A DNA stretch of 64,000 nucleotides from assembly GCA_947623455.1 (NCBI GenBank), contig OX392532.1, positions 3,472,001-3,536,000 of the forward strand. The letters run 5' to 3'. A program made the translations under genes and the position numbers. Below are positions 54,756-63,669 of this stretch, piece by piece; position 1 is the stretch's first letter, and each line of letters begins with the position of its first letter. This DNA comes from Mimachlamys varia. Its lineage: Eukaryota; Mollusca; Bivalvia; Pectinida; Pectinidae. Under the pieces are notes generated by a model. The model ran no database searches. It saw only the letters and a program-made list of their open reading frames with translations, and had not been told where the DNA came from.

Positions 54756-54864
54756 TAAGGATTAACTTTTTATTTTGTTTAGGTTATCGCCGGTTATTGA
54801 ATTTACCCGTTTTCCATTGTAGTTATCCCCCGATAACCTAAATAAAATAGAAAGTTAATCCTTA
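54756..54864. mobile_element. 109-bp fold-back element
   Basis: Inverted arms TAAGGATTAACTTTTTATTT and TAGAAAGTTAATCCTTA, with GGTTATCGCCGG and CCGATAACC further in. No coding. Confidence 0.7.
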
Positions 54865-55044
54865 ATTATTTGCGAAAAAGTGAGTTCGTTCATTGCAATG
54901 ACTATTTCATTAATTTACCATAAAATTGCATTTTCGTGCTTTTTGCAATTTTCGAGTAGGTTTCCCCAAATTAAAATCCGTTTTTGGCATAGAGCAAATC
55001 TGATGACCAACTTTTATAAAGTCTTATTTTGTTTATGATCATTA

Positions 55045-55376
55045 CAATTCGTGGTTCTTATATACGGCTTTATCCTCAAAGCGGTTCAAAAATTATCGTC
55101 TATGGTTAAAAAAAAAATAGGACCTTAGCAACCAGCTAATATCGTTCTCAACTCCCTGGAGAGCATACAGCCGGTGCTTGCCATCTCTAGCATTCTACAA
55201 TTTCTAGCACTGCCAAACCACGTACTCGTTTACAGCTGAGTAGACTGGAACACGCAGAGTAAAGTATCTTGCTGTAGGATACAAAACAAGTGCCGTGACC
55301 GGGACTCGAACTCGAAACCCTTCGATTACGAGCCCGGCGTCCTACCACTAGACCACCGTGCCTCCAAACAGACACC
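55045..55376 (-). mobile_element. tRNA-derived SINE, minus strand, copy 2
   Basis: On the minus strand it begins GGAGGCACGGTGGTCTAGTG, has box B GAGTTCGAGTCCCGGTCACG, then GTATCCTACAGCAAGATACT, and a tail with AAGAACCACGAATTG. Same family as 23945-24300 and better preserved. Confidence 0.82.
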
Positions 55377-55399
55377 GTGCCTCCAAAACACACTGCTCC

Positions 55400-56833
55400 A
55401 AAAGACTACTAAATCTTATCCGTAAAAAGTGGTCCTCTGATGCGCTGGTATCAGAAAATGGAGAAAACCCCGTTGTTGATGAAATATTAATTTCGATATC
55501 AACTAACTGAATATAAATGAAAATAAAACCAATAGCCTACTTAGCTCAGGTGATTGAGCCGCCGTGTAGCAACTCAAATGTTAGAAGTTCCAATTACGAA
55601 AGTGCCACGTTTCACTTTTTTGTTTTTTTGTTTTTAAGACGCAAAAAATAATATTTTTCTATCATGTTTTATTTTTTTCTCAAGAATATTTGAGTATAAG
55701 ATAGAACATTAAAATACAAGCGTTTCAACGGGAAAGAGTGAATTAAGTAATTTACTCCATATCCATTCCGTGTAAAAAGTACACAAATAGCAACGTTCAC
55801 TGAGATTTGCACACTATAATATTAATTTCCCGCGTTTCGGAGAAGAGCGGGGAATATGTGTTCTGTATACGCGTTGACAATTTGACTGTCCCTTGCATAG
55901 GTGTTTTTCTCTAGGGGCTGGACCAGAGATGGATGCATTTATATGTATAGGGAAAAATACATTTTATATGGTAGTGTAGGTCCTAGGCTTCAAAAAATCC
56001 ATATAGATTATTCCCACTATGCCCCAAATATTTCCTGATTGGCGAGAAAGTATACTGGTCATATCTTGGCCATTTGTTGATGGATTTTAGCAAACTTTTT
56101 TTGGAAATTCTATTTTGGGCTCGGACTTAGGTATCTAATCTAAGTCTGTGATTTTGGGCTTGGGAACACGTTTAATTTAACACCATGAAAAATCGATATG
56201 GAGTCTCTATCCAGTGATTCAAATGTCAATTAAAGGAATCAAACCATATTTCCGCACATGTACTCATCCATTAAACAGAATGTATAAAGAAATTGAAATG
56301 TAATTTGTACGTTGATTCTTCATGATAAAATGCAGGTCAAGTTTTGATTTGGTGACGATCCACTAATACTTTCAAAAGGTTGGCTGATTTAAGTTGAGAA
56401 TTTAAATTATATAGGGCATGGCCCAACGTGGAACTTTGTCGAACTCCAGTCAAATTTGTGTAAGATTTTTGTAAGAGTCCTATCTCTTGGACAAATTCCC
56501 ATAAATCTTTCAGTATAATATTTACTGCGGTCAGGTCGAGTTTGGTCGCAACAACTGTTGTTAGAATGTAAGGAGTTTTTAGTTGTTTAACTTTCTGCGT
56601 ATGATGAGCACTATCATGACTTAAGTTTTATGAACGGAAAACCAACCCTGTTAACATGGGACGGTCTTGGTGTAGAAACAAATGCTGATGATTATCAATG
56701 TGTGATGTTGCACAAGTTACAGAAAACAAGCTCCAAAAAATATGTCAAGCCAATTTTAGGAAGACATGATGGAGCTAATTGGATAACAACTATAAAAAGC
56801 CGTTAACATTTTGTTGTTTCCCGTTCGCACGGT
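55400..56833. other. Flank of the zinc-finger gene; nothing recognised apart from a micro-insertion
   Basis: AT-rich. The region next to 56833 should be the 3'UTR of the minus-strand zinc-finger gene; no clear poly(A) signal was identified. Confidence 0.4.
56122..56150. mobile_element. 29-bp palindromic micro-insertion, copy C
   Basis: CGGACTTAGG...CTAAGTCTGTG sits between exact 10-bp direct repeats ATTTTGGGCT (56112-56121 and 56151-56160). Confidence 0.72.
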
Positions 56834-58744
56834 TTACAGCGGACTAGTTGCGTGTTGACGTTTAATATGTGTATCACAATTGGACTTTTGATTAAAAGCT
56901 TTCCCACAGATGTTACAAGAGTATGGTTTTTCCCCGGAGTGTATCGTACGGTGCCGTTGGAGGTGGCTACGTTGTTTAAACTTCCGTCCACATACATCAC
57001 ACTCGTACTTCCGCTCTTCATCGTGTATTCTCATGTGAAGCATCATTTGGGGACGGTTTAGAAACCTCTTGTCACAAATTTCACAAACTACCGGTCTTTC
57101 GTCTGTATGACTTAGTGAATCACAAGTGAACGGCCGCCATTCCATATGCACGCACATGTGAACATCCAGATTGGCCTTGTTGGCGAAGTCCTTGCCGCAC
57201 CGCTCACACTGGTAGGGTTTGACGCCCTCGTGTTGTTGTAGGAAGTGTTTCCGAAAGGTCTTCTTACTAGCAAGGGTCTTTCCGCAAATGTCGCAAACGA
57301 CGCTCATATTCTGAGGACGCGTACTTAGATGAACCCTTTTATAGTGATTTTGGAGATAAACATCACTGAGGAATTCTTTCCCACAAACTTCGCAATTTAC
57401 CGGAGGAGAATGCGTGCCGACGTGGTTTAAATAAGAAACTTTCCAAAGAAATTCTTTTCCGCAAAGTTTACATTTGAAATCTTTCACACCAGCATGTACT
57501 TTGCGATGAGAATATAGGCTATATCGCTGCACGAACGCCTTGCCGCACTCCTCACATTTGTGTGGACGCAACCCCGTGTGGATGCTTGAATGCCTCTTGT
57601 AAGTGGTCTTGTCCGCGAACGCTCGACCGCACACGTGACATTTGAAAGGTTTTTCTCCCGTGTGTGTTCGTACATGACATATCAGTCCTTGGTTGGATGG
57701 AAATGTCTTGCCACAACTATCACAAGAATATTGTTTCCCTTTCTTTGAATGAGCTTTAGAAGAAGATGTCGTATTTCGTAATATCGACTCCTGTATTGCT
57801 ACCCGCCTTGGGCTAATTTGTTTCCGCCCTTTTCTTTTGCGAACGGCCAACACTTTGCCTGATTCTACATTTTCCTGTACAGAAAAAGAATTATCGCCTT
57901 GGGATGGCCACATTTGTTCGTGGTCGCTTTTGTCCAAGACAATTTCAAGTTTATCTACATCATGGACAGTGTTCATTATATTTTCTCTTTTCTTTGACCT
58001 GTCCATAATATCTGTATTATCAATATATGGCTGCGAGTCTGGAAAGTTTCCTTTTCTGTTTCCTTCTTGAATATCCTTACTATCAACCTCATCCGGGATG
58101 TAAGTCAATATCACATTGCCTTTCACAGGTTTATTTGTATTACACAGCTTTTGTAGTTTCGTCCTTAACTTACAACCTACAGGGATATCAGCTGTCGATA
58201 TCGTCACTCTGTCCGATGAATATTCACATTTCTTACCATGAATACAGTCCGTCACACTGTCCGATGTATACATACACTTGTTACCATGGTTACAGCCCGT
58301 CGCCATGTCCGATGTATACACACACTTGTTCCCATGATTACAGTCCGTGTCCGATGTATACATACACTTGTTACCATGGTTACAGTCTGTATCCGATGTA
58401 TACATACACTTGTTACCATGGTTACAGTCCGTCACGCTGTCACGATTTACACACGATGCATTGATGCACGTGCTAGCAACGCACGTCTTTTCATTGCACA
58501 CGATCTGATCAAACGTGTTTTGTTCATATTTTATTTCATCCGTTTGTATTTCCTTTGGAATAGGTATATCAGTTTTATAGGAAGCATCAAAACATTGTTC
58601 CTGTCTTCCGGGAGAAAGAATATACATGTAGTGGTTTCTAGCCTCATTCTCGTGTTCAAACTTGGCCCTTGAAAGTGTGTTGTCAAAGTGGTCATCTAGA
58701 TTTTTGTCCCTGCACGTCATGTCTAACTTCGAAGCATTCAGCAT
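56834..58744 (-). CDS. C2H2 zinc-finger protein, 636 aa, ten intact fingers
   Basis: A single open exon; an in-frame TGA lies immediately before ATG 58742-58744. Residues 1-100 are acidic/polar. Residues 104-178 are five tandem units of the type DCNHGNKCMYTSD. Residues 301-314 (VRKRKGRKQISPRR) look like a nuclear localisation signal. C2H2 fingers start at C341 (YSCDSCGKTF) and run to the C-terminus: ten with complete C-X2-C and H-X3-5-H pairs and one remnant between fingers 7 and 8 (FTCDSLSHTDERP), where the middle of a finger is missing. Linkers of the TGEKP type (HTGEKPFKC, HSGEKPYSC) support sequence-specific DNA binding in the nucleus. No KRAB, SCAN or BTB domain is seen. Orthology cannot be assigned from finger sequence alone. 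Confidence 0.9.
   Translation of the reverse strand: MLNASKLDMTCRDKNLDDHFDNTLSRAKFEHENEARNHYMYILSPGRQEQCFDASYKTDIPIPKEIQTDEIKYEQNTFDQIVCNEKTCVASTCINASCVNRDSVTDCNHGNKCMYTSDTDCNHGNKCMYTSDTDCNHGNKCVYTSDMATGCNHGNKCMYTSDSVTDCIHGKKCEYSSDRVTISTADIPVGCKLRTKLQKLCNTNKPVKGNVILTYIPDEVDSKDIQEGNRKGNFPDSQPYIDNTDIMDRSKKRENIMNTVHDVDKLEIVLDKSDHEQMWPSQGDNSFSVQENVESGKVLAVRKRKGRKQISPRRVAIQESILRNTTSSSKAHSKKGKQYSCDSCGKTFPSNQGLICHVRTHTGEKPFKCHVCGRAFADKTTYKRHSSIHTGLRPHKCEECGKAFVQRYSLYSHRKVHAGVKDFKCKLCGKEFLWKVSYLNHVGTHSPPVNCEVCGKEFLSDVYLQNHYKRVHLSTRPQNMSVVCDICGKTLASKKTFRKHFLQQHEGVKPYQCERCGKDFANKANLDVHMCVHMEWRPFTCDSLSHTDERPVVCEICDKRFLNRPQMMLHMRIHDEERKYECDVCGRKFKQRSHLQRHRTIHSGEKPYSCNICGKAFNQKSNCDTHIKRQHATSPL
58205..58435 (-). 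repeat. In-frame 42-48-bp coding repeat in the zinc-finger gene
   Basis: Five units encode CNHGNKCMYTSD-like segments; the three central ones differ by only a few bases (ACACTTGTTACCATGGTTAC on the plus strand). All are multiples of three in length, so the frame is kept. Confidence 0.88.
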
Positions 58745-58764
58745 TCAGAAATCTCCAGCTTCAT
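58738..58764 (-). promoter_or_regulatory. Short upstream ORF overlapping the zinc-finger start codon
   Basis: On the minus strand ATG at 58762-58764 opens an 8-codon frame (MKLEISEC) that stops at 58738-58740, four bases past the main ATG and in another frame. It matters only if the transcript begins upstream of 58764. A GCAG acceptor-like site at 58767 could mark the exon start. Confidence 0.4.
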
Positions 58765-58769
58765 GCCTG

Positions 58770-59389
58770 CAATATTGTTCGTATATATTACTACAAAGTA
58801 CAAAAATAAATCGATGAAAATACATTTGATATTAGCAGCATATCTAGCAAATAATAGCCGCCCTAATCCCTTAACAATACAAATATATACAATAAATAAT
58901 TATATTGAATATAATTCACATATTACATTAATCAATACAATTATGAGAGTTGCCTATCATGTACTTATACTAGTCCTATATCACCTGACTACCATCTCCC
59001 TGTGTGTGTATGCCTGTGTGTGGTAGAATGTATTGTGCTTTGTTGGTAGTGGAACCGTGCTTCTAACGTCATCTTTTATAGTGCCACCTCACTACACCGA
59101 CTCCAGACTATTATATACTCCATCTGGGTTGTTGGAGTTGCGTGAGCAGGAGAAAACACTTTCTCTGAATATTTCATGCTTACGACACAATATTAAAACA
59201 TCATTTTTCCTAAATGGAATATTAAGACTATTTATCAAAATTGTTCCATCAGAAAGTGGAAAATACACTAAACAAAGAAATGTCCCGATATTGTGTAATA
59301 AGACGAGGAATAATGATGCTTGGGGCTCGAATACCTGTGTTCGAACCCGCGACCCTTAGCTAGTCGGCCGCTACCTTGTAAGTAGGGCG
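58770..59389. other. Upstream region of the zinc-finger gene, nothing recognised
   Basis: AT-rich. Near 59315-59370 there is GGGGCTCGAATACCTGTGTT and TTCGAACCCGCGACCC, which resemble box B of a tRNA-derived repeat on the minus strand. Confidence 0.4.
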
Positions 59390-59745
59390 TTAGAATTGTA
59401 CCTGCTGCCCCCATTGCATGATCGTAAGGGGCAACTCAATTTGAGATATTATCTTCTCTGTTCTTTCTATACAAATTTCTCCTTCCTAATGTCTCCCTTG
59501 ACACTACGTCACTTTTGGCCTTTAGTTGAGCGTTCGCCCCTATGAGGAAGGCTATGGATTCTGTCCCCAGGCCGAGACATACCAGAGTCTCTAACAATGG
59601 TAGTTACTACTCCCTGCTTGACGATCAGCATTATGGGAGTGGAACGACTGGTTCACCCGTTGTAGTCAGTGTATACTGTGACCGGTCGGGGTGTTCTGAC
59701 AGAAAACTTCAGTGTGGTAGCACTTTAAATCGGCAAAAGCACGTA
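59390..59745 (+). repeat. Interspersed repeat (SINE-like), plus orientation
   Basis: The order is GTACCTGCTGCCCCCATTGC, ATGATCGTAAGGGGCAACTC, GATATTATCTTCTCTGTTC, TTGGCCTTTAGTTGAGCG, GAGGAAGGCTATGGATTCTG, GGCCGAGACATACCAGAGTC and GGGAGTGGAACGACTGGTTC. The same family is at 15726-16015 in the other orientation. The small open frame across it is not a gene. Confidence 0.78.
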
Positions 59746-59749
59746 CATA

Positions 59750-60699
59750 CCACAGCCTCCCAACAACACACGCATGTCGCATTTTGTGGCAAGTGGTTAA
59801 AATTTTAACTTACCAAATGAGAAACTTTCGCAATTTCGAAGTGGATAATGAAAGCACTACGATGTATTCTGAATCAGTCTAATTTACAATTTAGACAAGT
59901 GTCAACAAGACATTGCACTATTTGTGCTTGTGTATGTGGTTTTGTTTCACGATTCGTTTTATACTTTCGACAACATTTTCTGACATGTTTACATATTTGA
60001 ATAATACATACACCTTTCAACAGGCATCATACCCATTCGCCGAAAAATGCCAGTACAATAATTTTCTATCGAAATTTCTGAAATCAGAATCGGCGAGTGT
60101 TCATTTCATTTCAACAAATTTTATTCATTTTGATGGTACAATGAATGGGATTGAACAACAGGCTGGGCCTATATCAGTTCTCTCCCGCATGCGTTGGTAT
60201 TATATTGATGTTTAAGTAATACACTTTTTATTAATAGATTGAAAGTTTAAGATTGAAATAAACAAACACAGCATATATAAACAAGATCAATGGGCGAGTG
60301 TTAAATTAAAACCCTGAATTGGACGTAAATGCAATCAAACCAAACCGTTGGTCTACCACAAACACAGTGCCTGAGAAAATCTAACACGATCAATATAAAC
60401 TGTAGTTGCGTGACCCAGTGGCTAATTGACAAAAGGAAAACTCCATACAGTTCACGTTGGTAAGTTCAAGTCTCCATTTACTGTATTTCACCACAAAAGT
60501 TTGTATCCTTGTTATAAGACATAGTGTCATTTAACCGACTGATTAATTAATGTTGTAAATAAAATATACGTATTCAATTCAATTCCATTAAACTGTATTT
60601 TACATTCAAATAGCATTGTGTCGATCGAGCATATAATATACCTGGTAACTAAACATACAAACAAACATATAAAATACATGTGTATATTAATTATTGAAC
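59750..60699. other. Intergenic, nothing recognised
   Basis: Short AT-rich frames only. No array or exon seen. Confidence 0.45.
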
Positions 60700-61093
60700 A
60701 AACTTATATATGTAATGTCCAGCTAGATATATAGGGTGGAAATACTGCCTTACTGGCGAGCTAGCGTTTCCACTCATGCGGTCACGCGTACGTTACAAAA
60801 ATATGTAATGTGCTGCAGGCGGCCGCCCATCCAACTACTGATCACTGCAGCCCACCGTGTATCAATGCACCTTCCCAAACCACCAGTCTCTTCGGATGCG
60901 TGGGTTCGAATCCCACCGCTGCCACCAAATGTAACGTGCAGGCGGTCACCCATCCAACTACTGACCACGCTCACCGTTTCTTCACTAGCGTGAATGGGTC
61001 CCCGGATTATACCGTATAACTGAAAAAGCTAGCTTGCCAGTTAGGCAGTATTTTCCCCTCACATATACCTAGCTAGGCATTACATAATATATC
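60700..61093. mobile_element. Composite inverted-repeat element with tRNA-Leu 3' half and two 5S rRNA-like segments
   Basis: Long imperfect inverted ends: AATACTGCCTTACTGGCGAG at 60741 against CTTGCCAGTTAGGCAGTATT to 61052, with weaker matching outward to about 60700 and 61093. At 60883-60927 lies the variable arm, T arm, acceptor strand and CCA of a tRNA-Leu-like sequence (CCAGTCTCTTCGG ... GGGTTCGAATCCCACC ... GCTGCCACCA). On both sides, the minus strand at 60812-60846 and 60938-60970 carries a 5S rRNA box C-like TTGGATGGGTGACCGCCTG or a variant. No protein frame. Confidence 0.7.
60883..60927 (+). pseudogene. tRNA-Leu 3'-half fragment ending in CCA
   Basis: 45 nt match the 3' half of a eukaryotic tRNA-Leu from the variable arm to the discriminator base, followed by an encoded CCA. 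Nuclear tRNA genes do not encode CCA, so the piece probably came from a mature tRNA through reverse transcription, or is an extended primer-binding complement. The 5' half is absent, so it is not functional. Confidence 0.7.
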
Positions 61094-61099
61094 CATACA

Positions 61100-61730
61100 T
61101 TAATTGAAAACTAAATATAAGTTATTGAAATTGCAATTTTTAGTTTGCAATTAGCATATTTACATGTATATATATGCTAAAAGACCGAAACAAATAATCA
61201 TAAATTCAAAGACTATTCATAAATAAAATTAATTTGGTGCCAAACATGAGTTAACCCAGCTGCCTAATCATTGTTTATTATTTGATTCTAGCAAAGCTCG
61301 TAGTATCCGTTAGACAGCAAATCGAGACTGATTACTATCTTACCTTGATGGCCAAGTTAGGAGAAGCCAATGCACTGAATTTTGTCTGCAGACTGACCCG
61401 TGCCCGTGTCTCGAGGGGTGTCGCGACGGCGTTCAAAATATTTTCTAAAATTAGAGGAAGATGCGGTTTTCATATGCGGATTGAAAGCTACTTTGTTAAA
61501 TATAGGGAAAATTGACGCGACATATAAGAATGTTTTACATAAAATGGCATTACAAAACCTATTTCATATGAATTAAGAATGGTATATTTTTATCATCCGT
61601 AGTCGTACTCGACACTTTTGGGTGATATTGGTCGGAAGGTCCGGGATCCAAGTCCGTGTTTTAAAATGCACATTATTTCGGAAACTCTCTAGAATTTACA
61701 TAGGTTCGTCAGAGTACTTTAATTGGTATC
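61100..61730. other. Upstream region of the candidate exon at 61731
   Basis: No gene recognised. The part from about 61600 to 61730 would be promoter and 5'UTR if the exon at 61731 is real. Confidence 0.3.
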
Positions 61731-61781
61731 ATGTCTGGTCGTGTTGGAATACTTACCGAGTTCAATTATGAAGATCTTGAG
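61731..61781 (+). CDS. Candidate first coding exon of an unidentified gene
   Basis: ATG is followed by 17 codons, MSGRVGILTEFNYEDLE, and a strong donor GAG|GTGAGT in phase 0. The peptide composition is non-repetitive and the ATG is preceded by a non-repetitive GC-moderate stretch. No downstream exon was identified before 64000, so the gene would continue outside the window. The family is not recognised. It could be chance. Confidence 0.45.
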
Positions 61782-62054
61782 GTGAGTATCAAATTTCGAT
61801 AAATATAGTAAAATGAGATTAAATCCATTAAATTATATTGTAGATTTAAACTGCTGTGTCGTTTTGCAGAAAACCGGGCTGATTCGGATTCATAAGTGGC
61901 TTCCGGTTTCTGTGTTATTTTCGCCTCTTGTACTTTCGTTTTGATGAGCATGCATCCTCACGTTATTTTCTATTGTAGCCAATATATCCCACTTCATATA
62001 TTATTTTCCATTTCGGTGTGTTGTAAAATTTGATCAGTTGATTAGAACAGACAC

Positions 62055-62335
62055 GCCTCAGCTGTAGTGCCCCGCCGTGGATCTGTGATAGAGTATCGAG
62101 CTGCAAGGCCCATGGTCGCGTGTCCAGTGACGTCACAATCTATAGCTACATTGTATCTTTCCGATCCGAACAGTCGACACGAAAAAAGGGTCTTACACCA
62201 CATTTGTACATGTAGATCTAGTCTATGTTCGTCTAGAAAACGCCGTACCATACTGGGACCCTTGAAAACATCCTATCTTTAATGATAGGGTGTGGCAGAC
62301 GCTGCTGGTGGACTCTTTATATTAGTCGCCGAGGT
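62055..62335 (+). mobile_element. Possible tRNA-derived SINE
   Basis: GTGATAGAGTATCGAGCTGC resembles box A, and TGGTCGCGTGTCCAGTGACG sits where box B would be but is degenerate. A non-coding body follows. Only an outline resemblance. Confidence 0.3.
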
Positions 62336-62551
62336 TTGCTGGAGCCTCCATTATCCATAGCCATACATGTAGTTAATCTCATGAGTAGTGGCACGGTACA
62401 TACTATTCACATTTTCGTATTACACGATTTGAACTTGTACAGAACTAGTTCAATTTTACTTCTAAATTCATAATTAAAGGAGTTTTACGCACCTGACCCT
62501 CCTGTTTCTACATTAATTTAGAAATTTTAGATTCCCACCTCTTGACCCCTA

Positions 62552-62595
62552 GCATCACTGAAGAGTCCTAGGGGGACGAAACAGCTGTATGATGC
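62552..62595 (+). ncRNA. Hammerhead ribozyme motif (minimal type I)
   Basis: All core elements are present in order: stem I GCATCA (62552-62557), CTGAAGA (62558-62564), stem II GTCC (62565-62568) with loop TAGGG and GGAC (62574-62577), GAAA (62578-62581), a very short stem III (A81-T88 and C82-G87 around AGCT), cleavage triplet GTA (62587-62589), and stem I return TGATGC (62590-62595), which pairs perfectly with GCATCA over 6 bp. Type I hammerheads with a tiny stem III are known from metazoan Penelope-like elements and retrozyme-like repeats. Cleavage is predicted after A62589. Host element boundaries were not resolved. Confidence 0.85.
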
Positions 62596-62599
62596 AGTT

Positions 62600-63580
62600 T
62601 TATTTTTTATTTTTTTTTTGCATACTGTATCTATTGCTAAATTTAAAAAAAGGTAGCACATGTGTGTGTTACGTCATTTCTAAGGACGGCCCGTTACTTC
62701 TATACTGAAAATCAACCTAAAGAACTGACATTACAACGTATCTCAACTGGTGACTCCACTCCACCAAAGAAATAAAATCATCCATAATAATGAAATATTA
62801 ATGATAATCATGTTGCAATTCGAGTATCGACAAAGTATCACATATAACATCGAATGATACAAGAGGTATCCAAAAATCAAATCAATTTCCCAGCAATAAA
62901 CACAGACACAAGCAACCTCCCCCTCCCCCCCCCCCCCCCCGAACTGTCAAAGCTCAATTGGAATTCTATACCTCCATAACTAGCACAGGATCCCAACCTC
63001 TTTTACGTCTGCTGCCCTGGAAAGTTATGTAACCTACTTTTAATACCCGTTTATTTATTTTTTAAAAAGTGCACAATAAAAAAGTCAAACATTATAGAAC
63101 TTTCATAAACTTCGGCAGGAACATGAGAAAATAATAACGGATATATATGTTTGGAGGTATCCTGACATATAGGGATGTTTTCGGATTCTGATTAAGTTCA
63201 ACATTCTACCCAAGGCGGAGGCTGATACCACCCATTAGGCCAATCAGTACTGGTTCCCTGTCGCTTGGAAATCAAGTTTGAAAATACATTCCTTGTCCAT
63301 AGAAGTATGGTACTCGTGTGTGTTATCATTCCCATACCTGGTAATCGAGCCTTCCTTTTATAGGTAATATGTAGATTCCAGCCTCTAGGTTCATATACTA
63401 GTAACGTACACTGTATATAGGCGGAGACACTGGGGGACGACAGGAAACGCTTAATTCGTCATCACTTTCTGTTACCTCAGCTTCTCATTGCGTTTTCGAA
63501 TTGATGTTTCGATGACTATGGCAATTAAGATTTCCATGGTCAGAATCAGCTTCCATCTCGAACAAACGGCCCGTGTTGCT
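62600..63580. other. Nothing recognised apart from a poly-C run
   Basis: Follows the hammerhead motif. Contains a T-rich stretch (62601-62621) and a C run at about 62920-62940. No exon or array seen. Confidence 0.4.
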
Positions 63581-63581
63581 C

Positions 63582-63669
63582 ACCAATCTGATTAAGATAC
63601 AGATCATCACTATAACTACCGTGTGTAATAGATAGTAAAAGTGAGGATCTGTAATTTAATCAGATTGGT
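63582..63669. mobile_element. 88-bp fold-back element
   Basis: Inverted arms ACCAATCTGATTAAGATACA and TGTAATTTAATCAGATTGGT with about 27 of 30 positions matching, around a 30-bp centre. Confidence 0.65.

Noticed and set aside
58027..58672. Plus-strand frames of about 145 codons opposite the zinc-finger gene
   Set aside because: Antisense shadows of the in-frame CNHGNKC repeat region.
60812..60970. Functional 5S rRNA gene
   Set aside because: Only the box C region is similar; the rest of the roughly 120-nt 5S sequence is missing in both segments.
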